Source of the DNA: Pseudisothecium myosuroides
Taxonomy: Eukaryota > Streptophyta > Bryopsida > Hypnales > Lembophyllaceae
Assembly (NCBI GenBank): GCA_951799445.1
Contig: OX637295.1
Coordinates: forward strand, 18,910,001 to 18,974,000
DNA length: 64,000 nt
Reading direction: 5' to 3'
How positions within the stretch are numbered: the first letter of the stretch is position 1; each line of letters opens with the position of its first letter. The notes below the pieces were generated by a model that was not told the DNA's origin, did not search any database, and worked only from the letters and a program-made list of their open reading frames with translations. Positions 1 to 13,023 of this stretch are shown in pieces. The position numbers were made by a program, and so were the translations under genes.

Positions 1-79
1 AGGTTATATGATAATGATGTTATGTAGATTACAATGTTATTGAAACATACTAGAGATGTGATCTAAGTTGAACTCTTAT

Positions 80-988
80 TTAACCCGTCAAGGACTGAGA
101 AGACACAATGCATCCTCTTCAAATTTTCAATGGCAAATTCTTGGAGGGTGAAATAAATCTTAGAATTTTGTAAAGTAGGATCTTGTAGAATAAAAAGTTG
201 GCATACTCATTACATTTTATGATTTTATAAATTTCAATGTCGAAAGTATTTAAAACTTTATTTAGGAAATGTAGTCTAATAGAAAAAGGGAGCAAGTATA
301 ATTTTTTCCAATGAAAAGAACAATAGAGATGGAAAAAAAACATTTTCTTAGACATTTATAGTCTTTATTTTGCATTAAAAAACTGGTTCTAGAGAAAAAA
401 AATTCAAAATTTTATTTTTAGCAATTTTAAAAATACAAGGTTCAATTTGGTGTAATTAAAAATACAAAATATATTAGAATGATTCCAATTTTTTTGAAGA
501 TGTTTCCAAACAATAGGCTAATAAAATCAATTTCCAAAAATTGACGCATATATAAATTTTTAAATTTTTTGTAGGATCCGATTTGGTCACTTTTGGCTTT
601 CTATCCCTTCAATTTGAAAATGTGTATAAATTTGAGACATTTTTTTATTTTTTATTTTTAAAATTAAAAAATACTACATTTGCTCTAAATTCCAATAAAA
701 AAAATTGGATTGGGAGATTAAAAAATTGTTATTCAACTTCATATAATTTTTCTTCCTCTAAAATTGCGTTTTTTGCCTATGAAGTTGATCATCCAAATTA
801 TTATTATTTAAAACTCAAATGGTCATTATTTTCCACAGTTAATTCCATAAATACTAGACAAAGTAGTCTTTACTTTTGTCCAGAAAAAATAAAAAAATTC
901 AAGCACGTCCATGTGAAAAAAATATCAAAATGGGACAATTCATTGAAAACCTCCATTGTCAAAAAGTTGTTAGGCCTTGAAGGGTTAA
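80..988. mobile_element. Putative TTAA-flanked non-autonomous element (909 bp)
   Basis: The left end reads TTAACCCGTCAAGGAC and the right end reads CCTTGAAGGGTTAA, so the ends are inverted and both are bounded by TTAA. The size and the CCC...GGG ends fit the TTAA family that recurs in this window. The ends are more diverged than in the core copies and the interior does not obviously match them, so this may be another subfamily. A 149-codon open frame inside (583-1032) runs through the right end, is rich in Phe, Lys and Asn, and looks like chance. Confidence 0.45.
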
Positions 989-2553
989 AAGTGGTGTTAT
1001 TCTTTCCTCATCCTATAACTAATTGCATTTAATAATCAATAAAGATCACATTTCTAATCTAGTCTAATTTTGCCCCTCTAAACTCTATTTTTTTATCAAT
1101 TCAAACATTTAAGTTATTGAATAAGAGATAAACAAGGTGGAATTTAATACTTGGTTCATCCAACTTTAATGGTTGTATAAAAAAGTGAAATATATTGCAT
1201 TTGACTACTTCCAACCTTACACATCAAAACATATTATTCAATTTTGAACCCTTCAATGTACATTACTTGGGTGTAGATAGCTTTCAATTTTGATAAACTA
1301 CAAAAACAACTTCAACCTTAGAAGATTTAGGCAATCGTGATATGCATATAAATCCTTTAAGGATGCAAAACTGATGACCTTAAGATTGATGCCATGGCAC
1401 AATTTTTTTCATGAATATGATTTATTTTATTCAATATGCATTTATAGATTGAAGCTAATTTCAAGCGGTCACAGATATCTATTTAGACGTGAGGTGCACA
1501 ACATTCATTTGATGCAAAATGATTGAGGCACGATAACGTCAAAGTGACATGCCTAAACTACCATAACGTCAAAGCCATATGATTAAGGTGCAATAACTTT
1601 GAAATCAAAACAATTATTTGAAGTTGTCTCTTAGTGGCCTTCCGGTTTGTCCTTTCATCTACAATTCATTAAATTGTGATCTATTTGGACAAACTTAATA
1701 TCTTTTCATATAAAATACATAAAGAGACAAATGGACAAAATATAAAACACAAATAAATAAATAAATAAATATCCATTAAAAATATTTTAATTTTTTAGCA
1801 AAATAATATAAAATAGACAATATAAAAATAAATAAATAAATAAATAAAATTACAAAATAAAATAATCAGTAAAAATTTACTTAACATAAATTGAAAGAGT
1901 GTAGATATGCAAAAATAAAATATTTAAAGTTTTGAACTTCTAAATTTTAAAATTTTAAAATTCAAAATTCAGAAAAGAAAATAATTTATAATTAATAAGT
2001 ACAAAATAATAATTTTTAAAATTTTAAAATGTATAAATATCAATTCCAATATTTATCAATATACAAATTAGAAGTTTTAATTTACAATTTTCATACTAAT
2101 TGATTTAAAATTTCAAAATTTCAGAATTTAAAGTTCAATTTTTTTGAATTGGTCATTATCAGAATAGTGCAAAGAAATTGTGCCCTAGTATCATGCTTAA
2201 AATTAAAAAATATATAAAGGTTTAGATCAATAGGCAACTATGCCAAATATTAGAGTTGACTTCATTTTTATATTAACAATAAATTTTACTAATATTTTTT
2301 AACTTAAACAATGATGAGATTTTTTAACTTAAACAATGATGAGATTTGTACTCAAAAATAAAATACGTAATTTAATTTTAGAGATTATGTATTTAAGGAA
2401 TTTAGAGAGTTTATAGTATGGTAAATTTGTGAAGAAGTGAAAGAAAAACTTCACAAAATTTAAATTGTTATAATTGTTACAATGTTTTTATAAATTTAGT
2501 ACAACGTATAAACTTTCACTTGGTTTTTACATTCTTCTAATGGAAAAAAATAA
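989..2553. other. AT-rich intergenic DNA, no gene seen
   Basis: This stretch has long A/T runs, including short AAAT-type tandem runs near 1745-1770 and 1830-1850. I see no coding signal and no clear element ends. Confidence 0.6.
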
Positions 2554-2768
2554 TACAGTAGAACCTCTTTTAGTGCATAGTTTTGGGACTATAATATGTA
2601 CTAAGAGAAGTTTTATGCAGTTGTACAATTGCAGTAATGGCACTTGACTAATAAGACTTCTAACTACACTACTCTATAGATTAAATACTTGAAATTGACC
2701 CCACCTACAAACCTCTCTTACTTCATATTATGCACTAAAAGAGTATACAGTAAGAGAGGTATATTGTA
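2554..2768. mobile_element. Emigrant-like mariner MITE with TA target duplication
   Basis: The left end is TA then CAGTAGAACCTCTTTTAG (2556 on). The right end, read in reverse complement, starts CAATATACCTCTCTTAC and is followed by TA (2767-2768). The arms share a TTTTAGTGCATA motif in inverted orientation. The ends resemble the CAGTARAACCTCTATAA termini known from the plant Emigrant mariner-type MITE family. The element body is 211 bp and has no coding capacity. Confidence 0.65.
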
Positions 2769-5700
2769 TTAAAAGGTTTGTTTTTTTCTAATTTACTTAA
2801 TTGAAAGCAACCCTAGTCCCTAAGAGACCAAATAATTGCCAATTGACATAATCAAATTTGGATAGGTACCTATGAAGTTAATTTTGATTGGATCTAATCA
2901 AAATTTGGACATATAATTTGCAAATTTGTATTCTTTTAGAGTATATTATGTTTTTTATTGCCTCGATAGAAGGTTATACTACTAGAAATATAGGGCCTTA
3001 TCAACAAGAGATCAATTTGTATGTCTTAATTTGAAAAATTCAAAAAAGTATTTTTTTTAATTTGATAAAGCAACAAAAATTCGATCAACAAAGTTGTGCA
3101 TGTGACACAATCCCCTCTTCACTTGATGCCGTGGAGTTGATGTGTCTCATTCCTTTCGTAAGACTATTAAAAACTCATGTTTTTTTGACGCATTTTTTGT
3201 TATGTCCACTTGTTTTTATGTTACATTTGATATTATTACTAATGACTTTGCATTTCGTGTATCTGATGTCATTATTAACATAAAAACAAGTGGAAATCAC
3301 AAAAATGCATCAAAAGAAATACAAGTATTTAGAGTGAAAATCTTTGCCAACTCAATAGGATGGTGATGTAGAGGCAAATGAAAAAAAATATTTGGACAAT
3401 TTAGTGCATATAAAATGAGGTAGAAAAGCTTATGAAAGTATAATCCACATAGACGGCATTGATTGGAAAATCTAGATCTATGACCATCCTATCTCCTCTC
3501 TTCTCTTACTACCCACTTGATTGCACAACAATAGTTTGAAGTCTTTTTTAGATGTTTGAGCAAAGTATTGTAGATTTTTGCTTAATGGTTCAATAGAGTT
3601 TGAAAAGTCTTGATGATAGATTTGTTGAAGTTCCTCTTCTCTCACTCTCTACTTCACCCTTGCTTTGAATTTCTCTCAATGTTTCAAATAACACAATTTT
3701 CTTGCTTTTGATTCAATATTTCAACAAAGATTTGTGACTATGGCATAGTATTTCACCATGATTTTGTAGATTTTGTTGATAGATCTTTGCTCTCTTGTCA
3801 TTGTCTACTTTTGTTGCTAGCGGTCACATACTAGTTTGTCACTTGTGGTTTTATATTATAACATAGTTATGCAATACTTACCTTGGCATTTCAACACAAT
3901 TTTGTTGGTAAATTATCGATGCCACCTCTTTCTTAGGATTTGAAGTCTTTTCTTGATGTTTTGGCAAAGTATTGTTGATATAGGATTTTATAGATTTAGA
4001 GCTTCATAGACTTAGAGCTTTATAGACTTAATGATCTATAGATTTAGAGCTTTATAGATTCAAAAATTATATAGAATTCAAATACATTCTTGATTTAAAT
4101 TTCTTCACATATTGAAAATCCTTTAAATGTATTGTACAAATTTCTACATGAAGATGCATATACATTATATTATATTTTGCAATTTTTTACATTGTCAAAA
4201 TCCCTCTAAATGTAGATTTGAAGTTGTGAATTGTAATTTTTGAAATAATCTTTATTATACATTTGAAAATCTTTCATTATTGTATATTACAAAATTTTCT
4301 ACAATAAACACTATATACTACCATGTCATTTTGTAAATCAAATTTTAAATGAAACATGCCATGTATATAGGAGAATTAAAACTGAAATGGCATGAATTAA
4401 CACATTTGTATTATCCACTCTCTAAATTGAGGTCTCTAAATTGCCAAGACTTTTTAATATACATTTGTAAATTGTAATCTAGGTTGCTATCTTGAACACC
4501 AAATTCTTTAGACATAATTATGTTGCTCTAAAATCATTCTTTTAAGAACATCCTTAATTATGAGTGATCCTATTGTATCTAATGTATTTACATGCAAAAA
4601 AAAATTCTTCTAATTTCAAACACTATAATCTTGCAATCTATTTGACTATGAATTTTTAAATTCTTTTACGTATTTACATTGTAGATTAGTATAATTTTTT
4701 ATGGTTTAATTTTAAAGTTAGCACCTTGTTTAGGAGTTTTATTATTGTAGAAGTGATTACCAGACGGCATGATTGCAAGTTGAATATGGGACGTACCCCC
4801 AAATGAAGTTTCATACTATTATTTTGTTTTGGAAGATTGACCACATCCATATACAAGCATTTGACCAATTTTTTTGATGAGGATGGAATTTTTTTTTGAT
4901 ATTTCAATTTCTCACCTTTTTTTTCTAATTTTTGATAGCATTATCAATGCAGATATACAAAATACAATGCCATCGAAAAAAAATAGAAAGACAATTACAT
5001 TCTTGACCTATATATGTGGCTTCCAATTCTTAATTCAACAATGATCATAACTCAACAATGATTTCTCTTTCCTTGTGCTAAATGCGATCTTAGATTATTC
5101 ATCAAATTGTCTTTATGGGAACATCTTATCATGCCAAAATTCATGCAAAATTTGTGCAAAAAAATAAACCCCATCTTATATTCACAAATACAATGATATT
5201 TGCAAAGGCACCAAGGAATTATTGGAGGAATTATTTTGGTACATTTAAAGTGTGTGCCATGCCCATGTCAAAGGAATGAACAACAATGACACTGCTAGCC
5301 TCTAACTGTTTTTTTTTTGATAGCATCCAAAAGCTTGTACCAAGTATGCCTACACCAAAATAAAGGACAAAAATAGCATCCACAAGCTTTCATTGCTTGA
5401 TGGTCAATAGTTTTCATATGTGTCTAGTATAAAATATATGTAGTCTTGTGAAGGAATCCTGTTACCTCATTGTCAAATTAAATAGTTGATTTATCCATAA
5501 CCATATTATAATCATTCAACATGCAATATAATTTACTTAATTGTTCCAATCTAAATTTTGATGGATACTAAATTATCACTCAAAATGTTGTAGCCTCTAT
5601 CTTCATAGTTGTACTTTACATATTCACTATATTTACTATTATTTGACCATCAATGGAAAATAAATGTTGTATTTTTAATAGAAAATAGTAAATAATAAAT

Positions 5701-6174
5701 ATATTACCAAAAGATACAATTAATTTAAAGTTTCTTCTTAAGGTGCAAATAGAAATGAAAATAATGTTAAAAATTTCAAGAAATTGTTTAAATTTTAAAC
5801 CTTAAACACTCTTATTTACAACTTCAACCTCTAAGTGTTCAAAACTATAAAACATAGCTTCTTCAACATTTTTGATGTTTCAATTGCATTAGAGGACAAG
5901 ATGTTCTATAAATTCAACAAAATACATTTTCTATTGATAACCTAAATTTTTGTATTATTGATCAAAGTTAAAGATTCAATTGATTTGTGTGAACACGTGG
6001 TTCGACATAGTTTTAAGATTGAAAATATTAGTACTTTTGCCTAATACTACGTAGTAAATTTCTTAAGATTGGATAATATTGAATATTTTGAGCTGTTTCT
6101 TTTACAAAAAGCTTCTAACCATAGTGATTTCAATTTCGAACCAAAAAATCTAATATAACCATATCTAAAGTGCA
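2769..6174. other. AT-rich intergenic DNA, no gene seen
   Basis: I find no credible coding region or clear element ends. A short degenerate tandem repeat built on a TAGATTTAGAGCTTTATAGA-like motif lies at about 3983-4065. Confidence 0.55.
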
Positions 6175-8705
6175 TTAACCCTTGAAGGACGGACCCATGA
6201 CCACTGATTTCAAGCCTCACTGCCTATCACTCAGTTTTCTACCATTTTGCAACTAGATATTAATGAAAAATTTTATATTTATTTTTCAGAGATGGAACTA
6301 CATGTCTTCTATACTTTATAAATTTTTTGGATTTTTTTGTAAAAAATTGTTTTTTTTGAGAATTTTTGAAGAAAAAGTGAAAAAAAATCATATCAAATAG
6401 AAAAATATTTCAAAAAATCATAAAAATTTCTCCATGTGTGTATATTACAGTGACAAACATCATGGTGTAAACTCAATTTCCGTGTTATTCTATAATTAGA
6501 AAATATTAGACATTGAAAAAGCATCCAAAGTTCAAATTGCAATAAAATATTCAATATTAAGATTTTTTCAAAATTCAAATTAGAGTAGAAACTAGAGTAG
6601 ATGACCTTTATTTTGCTAGTTGGGCTCAAACTCAAAAAATATCATTTTTCTGGAGAAATTTCAGATTTAGAGCAAGGAGCAACAACTTTCCAAAATACAC
6701 TAAAATAGCATATTTTGTGATCCGTTTTTTTTCACTAACTTCTCATTTACGTGAAGACAAACACTCGCAAGAGTACAAACTCAATTGGATACTCTTCATA
6801 ACCCAACATGAAAGGTCAACAAAAAAAGTTCGGATGAAAAATTACTTTCAAACTCTGTCTAGTTCACAATATTGTCATCTCGACGCCACTGAATGGCGCC
6901 GGCGGCGTTACTAGATTAAAAATGAAATGTTTTTTTTATCCAGCCCAAAATTGAACAATGGCATAAAATGGTTGATTGTTCATCTAGGAATTAAAGTTGT
7001 TTATTTTTAAGCTAATTTTAATCCTTATATATATTTAAATTATATATTTTTTATGTAAGTATTTTTTTAAAGATAATTTTTGTATTTCATAAAAATAAAT
7101 ATAAAAATGAAAATATTTTCAAATTTTTACATTAGCATAGAGTTGTCATTTAAGTTCAACTTTAACATACGGATTGTATTTTTCCTTCAACTCCCTATAA
7201 GTGTGAGTATGCAGTAATCAAATACATTACAGTACTTTCCACTAATTGTAACCCTACAGATCCAATTTTTTAAAATAAATTTAAACATTAGATGTATAGA
7301 CAAAAAATGTTGAAAGTCGATAATAAAGTAATAAATTTTAAAATTTGCATGAGAAATAAAATGTAATACATCCTATTTGACTAGTTGCAAGGTATTTTGT
7401 AAATCCATATGTGCATTCATTTTTAGACTCCTCAAAAGATACACGAATATCTTTTTTGATTTATTATACAACCGAATGAGGTCAAATTCAAAGATATTGA
7501 ATTTCAAAGTTTTTATAAATAAAAGAAATAAAAAATTACTTTACATTTATTTTGGATGGGGCAATGGTGTAGGGCAAGATAAATGTAAAAGTCTCTATTC
7601 ATCTATACACTAGACTTTTACTTTTATTACTAGAGATTTTACAAGACTTGGTAGGATAACTTGTAGACATCTTTAACCCCTTCAACATGCCAACGTCCAA
7701 TTTTTGGACGAATAGATTCAAACTTGTGTTTCTTTTCCATTATTGCATGGATGAAAATCATTCTAATTTGTAGAAATACTCATTAGAAGAAAATTGTGTT
7801 GAATTCAACATAATCTTCTTGACGTATTTGATGTTTCCAGTGCAAAATCTGCATTTTTCAACGTAGATTTTGCCCTAGAAATAACAAATACATCAAGTAG
7901 ATTATATTGAACTCAACACATTTTTTTGATAAAGTACTTTATCAAGTTGTTGTCCGATCCAACAGTTGGGTTTGATGTTACTAGAATAAACATTTTTCTA
8001 AAATTACAAATATAGAAGTATGTCAAGTGGTTGGCCAAGCTGAAATTGCATTGATTCTAATTCAAAAATGAAGTTATAGATTTAAAGAACACAAAAATTT
8101 CAAAAAATCACCATGTCAAGAGAAACTCATTTCAAATCCATTCCTACAAATTTTTACTCAAAATGATAATATTTTGGTTGTAACCAAATTTATTAGGAAT
8201 TTTGAAATTTTCCTTTCAAAACTATTAAAAACTATTGGTGATAGCATTGGTGAATCTAACCATACGAAAGGAATCTCATACTCAAAATATATAACTTGTA
8301 TTTATATATCTATTCCAAAATATTCTTCCAGGTAGTATTTTATATTTGTGAGCTTTGGAGCGTCAGCCTAGGAGCCCGAAAGCTTGTGAGCTTTCAATTT
8401 TTGGCATAATTTTTTGTGATTTTCAAGGTGTAGACCTATGACCGTGGTTTAAGAATTGAGGATCTTTATAGCTAGTGAACTTAAAAAAAATATGTCAATT
8501 GGCTTGAAATAGGGTTGAGACATTCCAAATGTATTCCAAATACCTTATCTATACATCCTATCCATTTTTTATTTTTTATATTCTTAGTAGCCACTCTATC
8601 ACTCCTAGAGAATCAAAGACCCTTCTCAGCATAAAGAGGACCTTTGGGAAGTATGGAAGTAATTGGAACTTTAAAAAAAAAAAATTCAATTTTTTTTTCT
8701 TTTTG
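6175..8705. other. AT-rich intergenic DNA with isolated TTAA-family-like ends
   Basis: TTAACCCTTGAAGGACGG at 6175 and TTAACCCCTTCAACATGCC at 7673 look like left ends of the TTAA family, but I could not pair either with a convincing right end. They may be truncated or decayed copies. No gene is supported. Confidence 0.35.
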
Positions 8706-9135
8706 TTGAGATTTCATCACCTTCTAAAAGCCCCTTGAGGGGTTTGGAGTTTGGGACTCTCAAAACTATTTATTTTTTATTTTAAAAATTAAAATTAATA
8801 ATTATTATTTTTTAATTTGCAACTTCATCACCTTGAAAACCCCCTATTAGTATCGAGAGTTCTTTCGGGGTTTGGGGTTTGAGACTCTCAATTTTTTTGT
8901 TTTTAAATTTTTTTAAATTTTTTTATAATTTTTTCGCGATTTTGTGACCCAAGAAATTCCTCTTGGTACTGAGAGATCCCTTCCAGGGTTTGGTATTTAG
9001 GACTTTAAATATATATTTTTTAAATATATTTTTTTTTAATATCATAATTTTTTTTTCAAATTTTTTTTTCAAATTTTTTTCTCGCAACTTTGTCATCCCT
9101 AGAAACCCCACTTGGTACTAAGAGACCCTTTTAGG
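8706..9135. repeat. Tandem repeat, four units of about 115-145 bp
   Basis: Four diverged units begin near 8706, 8820, 8937 and 9083. Each has a CTTCATCACC-like opening, then a CCCC(T)-rich word, a TTGGTACTGAGAGA-like word, a GGGTTTGG(G)-like word and GAGACTCTCAA, followed by an A/T run. The unit organisation is clear by eye; the function is unknown. Confidence 0.6.
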
Positions 9136-9435
9136 GCTCGAGGTGGATTAAAATTGTCGCCTGTCAGCAAGTCAAGCCAAGTGCGACGTGCGTGTTGACG
9201 CCATAGGTCCACATTCATAGGGCTTAATAATACAATTTTGGAATTTCTCCACTATTTACTTTGTTGACCTCAAAAAAAATTCAAGTGTTTTTTTTGGTCA
9301 ATGCTCTGGGCTCACAAAGCGTACGCTCACAACTCTTAAGCTCGCATGTTTAGGCTCATCAACTAGTGTCGTTGTACTTTATGATGATTTTTCTCAAATT
9401 GTCAATTTTAAAGTACACTCGATATAATTTAGGGG

Positions 9436-10015
9436 TTAACTCCTTAAGGACCAAGTATGCAAATTTTGAACAATGGATGAAAGCAAACACATCCCAAGCA
9501 TACAAAAATGCATTTTTTCATCCATCAATTTTTTGGAAGATTCTTGTGTTAGTTTTTCAACATTTATACAATATAGATTATAAAGACTTTGCTTTGCAAA
9601 TATTCTATTATTCAAAGGATAATAATAAGTTTGACCTCTAAAATTAACTCTCTAGTTCAAAAAATGACCCTTTAAGAACAAATTGAATAAAAAGCTTTTA
9701 CAAGATCTTCAAAAATCACTATGATTAGAATTTAACATTTTGAACTTAATGGAAAAAAATTCTTGAGAAAATCACAAATATTAAATCTACAATTGATTTT
9801 AGGAAGGATTTTTTAATTTTTGGCTTCAAGTTAATTGAATTTTTTTGGTTTGTAAACTTTGTTGATCTAACCGTATGGATGTGATTTATAAATCATATTT
9901 TACAACTATTGCTTGAGAGTCATCATTAAATTATTCTTTCAAGTTGTATTTTATAATGCATCTTCACAATTTGGGAATATGGACTATCCCTAGTCTTTAA
10001 GGGTTTAAGGGTTAA
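9436..10015. mobile_element. TTAA-flanked non-autonomous element, 580-bp class
   Basis: It starts TTAACTCCTTAAGGACC and ends GTCTTTAAGGGTTTAAGGGTTAA-like, with TTAA at both borders. Its length matches two other copies (577 and 579 bp) in the window. It has no coding capacity. Confidence 0.55.
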
Positions 10016-10084
10016 AAACATTTTTATCTTATAATCAATTTGATTAAATGGAAGTGAATACAATATATGCACAATAGAATGCAT

Positions 10085-10086
<2 letters not shown>

Positions 10087-10141
<55 letters not shown>
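10087..10141. repeat. (AT)n microsatellite, about 55 bp
   Basis: Uninterrupted alternating AT dinucleotides. Confidence 0.97.
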
Positions 10142-10148
<7 letters not shown>

Positions 10149-10566
10149 AGATGAGTTGAGATTAATTGAAAAGATTTGAATGTTAATCCTTAAAAGGTTG
10201 TAGGTAATTGTATTACGGCATCATATTTGATTCTTAAAACACAAAGTGCTCACTAATATAAGGCAAGACATATACTATAGGTTTTGAAATTCAACACGTA
10301 GCATCTTTCATTTTGGATGTCATCTAAACTTTATCATGCTCAAATATATCATGCTTATAGAATACGTGATAATATGTAGCTTTTCAAACATACACTTTAT
10401 ACAAGAATGATCCAAATTGGGAGTGTCATTGCAACTTTTATTACTACTATATATTACAATTCATGCACCTTCTATGCCAAATAAGGTAGAAGGACCTCAA
10501 TGGTTCCTTTTTCTTGTTTTTCAAGCAAAGATTCCTTCCTTCCCCCTATTTGTCAAGCAAGGATTG

Positions 10567-11499
10567 TTAACCCCTAAAGGACCATTGTCCCTACGGGAGA
10601 CAAATGCATTTTCGGGCAGGTACCTACGGGCTGAAATTTTCTCCTGATTTTTTGAAACTTTTTTTGGAGGTAGAAAAGTTGATTAGCTTCATGGGAATAT
10701 AATTTTTTTCACAATCGGTGCTCGGGAAAAAAAGTTATGACCAAATAAGCTCAAAACAAGGGACGGGGGGCAGCAAAAAAAAATTTGCAAATTTTTTTTT
10801 TTGAATTTTTGAATTTTTTTTCTCATAGATTATATTTTTGTCTATCTGGGAAGCTTTGATTCATTTCATTTGGATTTTTTATGAGGAAGTTATGGACATT
10901 CTTGTTTTTCGGGCAGTTAGAGCATCTTCTTGAAAAAAATAACTCGTAGGATTCATTTCTGAATGCAATTTTTCAAAATTTTCAATTTTTTTTTTTTGCA
11001 TGGTTTAGTTTACATGCTAGAACAATCTCACCATTGGGATTAGTGCATTTTAATTCCATCTAAAATATATGAATATTTTAGATTTTCCTTCTAAATCGTA
11101 CCTACTTCTACTTAACAATTTTTTTAAGAATGAAAATTGAGTTTTTTTAAATTTATATATTTATTTACTAGACTCTCAACTCAATTTTCCACTATATGCA
11201 TTTAAAACTCAATATTTTTAGTGCAAAAATTTTAAGTTAAAAATGTTCAAAGTCAAAAATTCCAATCCCGCAATGTGTTGAAAAACTTGTTTTTTCCACT
11301 TTAAACACAAATATCTTGCAATCGGTGCGGTCAAAAATTTTGAAATTTTTTCCACACACTCTCATACTAGTTAGGTGTAAGATCATATGGTTAGATGTGG
11401 AAAAAAAACAATTTAAATTTTTTTCAACTCTTTGCTACATAAATGGCAGTTTTCAGTGTTTTTTGGCAAAAAAAAAGGCCTCGGTCCTTTAGGGGTTAA
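10567..11499. mobile_element. TTAA-flanked piggyBac-like non-autonomous element, 933 bp (core subfamily)
   Basis: It begins TTAACCCCTAAAGGACC and ends GGTCCTTTAGGGGTTAA, giving near-perfect terminal inverted repeats inside TTAA. The interior closely matches the copies at 23831 and 38993, including a subterminal ACGGGCTGAAATTTT word and a CTCACCATTGGGATTAGTG word in the middle. Established knowledge: piggyBac elements integrate at TTAA, duplicate it, and have CCY...RGG ends. The assignment to that superfamily is inference, because no transposase is present. Confidence 0.75.
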
Positions 11500-12072
11500 C
11501 CCCTTAAGGACAATTGTCCGTTGAACGGACAATTGAAAATCTGGGTAGGTTCCTATAAAATCAATTTTGGTTGGATATTTATGAAATTTTGGCACAAGGT
11601 GTAGATATGTACCCCGGTACTAAAAATCTAATTTTTTTCCAATCGGGTGCCTAGATCAAAAGTTATCTAACAGCTCGAGCAACTTGGGAATCTTTTGAGA
11701 ATCTTTTGCAAATAAGCTCATTAACTTCTGAAATTTGGCATGTATGTAAGTTACATGATATAAGATGCAAATGTAAAAAAAATAAGCATGGATAGTGTAA
11801 AAACCTCACTCTAGGAGGAGTTAAAGTCTGCCGGACCTATCGGGCAAGGCTGAAAAAAACTTTTTCTTCTAACTTCAAACGTTAAATCTTTCAATCCGTG
11901 CGGTCAAAGTTTTTGAAATTTTTTCTACACATTCCTATAGTAGTCTAGTACAAATTTGTACGGTTGAATTTTCAAAAAAATCTTTTATTTTTCATTTTTT
12001 TCTCGTTGCCCTAAAAATGGCAATTTTTCACAATTTTGTGCCCGAAATATGCCTCCGGGCTTTAGGGGTTAA
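11496..12072. mobile_element. TTAA-flanked non-autonomous element, 577-bp class, abutting its neighbour
   Basis: It begins TTAACCCCTTAAGGAC, using the same TTAA that closes the element to its left, and ends GGGCTTTAGGGGTTAA. It has the same general plan as the 933-bp copies (ends, CTTTCAATCCGTGCGGTCAAA-like subterminal word) but is shorter. It has no coding capacity. Confidence 0.7.
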
Positions 12073-12076
12073 AGTG

Positions 12077-13023
12077 TTAATAATATGACCAATAGCACCA
12101 TTGTTTCCTTGGAAGACAAATTGGATTTTGGGAAGGTTCCTATGGGCTTAATTTTTGGTGAAATTTTTGAATTTTTTTCATAAGATAGAAAAACTTATTA
12201 GCTTTGGGGGACTATAATTTTTATTTTAAGTAGTGCATGGGAGCAAAAGTTATACTACAATAAGCCTAGAATTGAACTTGGTGGATAGAAAAAAATCCAC
12301 AATAACTTGAAATAAAATGATTTTTTTTCCCTCATAGATTGTTTTTTTTTCTACATAGAAATCTTTGATTCATCCCATTTGAATTTGTAATGTGAAAGTT
12401 ATGGAACATCGTGTTTTGAGGGCAAATAAAGCATCTTTTTGGAAAATATCTTATAGTGTTTTTGAGCTCAATTTTTCACATTTTTTTTCAAAACAAATAT
12501 TTCCACAAGATAATTTTGATTTTTAGAAAATTCTAATCATCGGGATTAGTGTGTTTTAAATTCCATCTTAAAGCTATTAATGATTAAATTTTTCCTTTTA
12601 TTGTGTACCTTCTTCTATTTAATTTTTTTTTAAAGAATGAAAATCACCTTATTTTTTTATTTTTAACTTTTCTATATCCTCAAATCAATAATTCATGATA
12701 AAAATATTTCAATTCAAAATCTATAGTGCAAAGTTTTTAAATCAAGAAGATTCAAAGTTTCGTAAACTAGTTTGCAATGGTGCCAAAAATCATGATTTCT
12801 TACAATTTATGTGGTCAAAAGTTTATCTTACAATTTATCCTACAATTTATGTGGTCAAAAGTGCTTAAAATTTTTCCACACATTCTCATACTAGTCTATT
12901 GCAAGATCCTATGGTTAAATATGCAAGAAATGATCATTTTTAAAGTTTTTGCTCTTTGCACTAGAAATGGCAATTTTGAGTACTTTTAAACAAAAAGTAC
13001 CTTGGGACTTAAATGGAAGTTAA
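12077..13023. mobile_element. TTAA-flanked element, older 947-bp copy
   Basis: It starts with TTAA followed by a decayed version of the terminal sequence, with ACCATTG and a CTATGGGCTTAATTTT word at the positions seen in the core copies. It ends GGGACTTAAATGGAAGTTAA. The interior aligns by eye along its length with the 933-bp copies but is clearly more diverged. It completes a run of three adjacent elements from 10567. Confidence 0.65.

Noticed and set aside
583..1032. 149-codon plus-strand open frame
   Set aside because: It lies in AT-rich DNA, is dominated by Phe, Lys, Asn and Tyr, crosses the right end of a TTAA element and has no recognisable motif.
7673..9439. A 1.77-kb TTAA element formed by the ends at 7673 and 9439
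   Set aside because: The left end diverges after the first bases and the right end is shared with the element at 9436; the interior does not resemble other copies.
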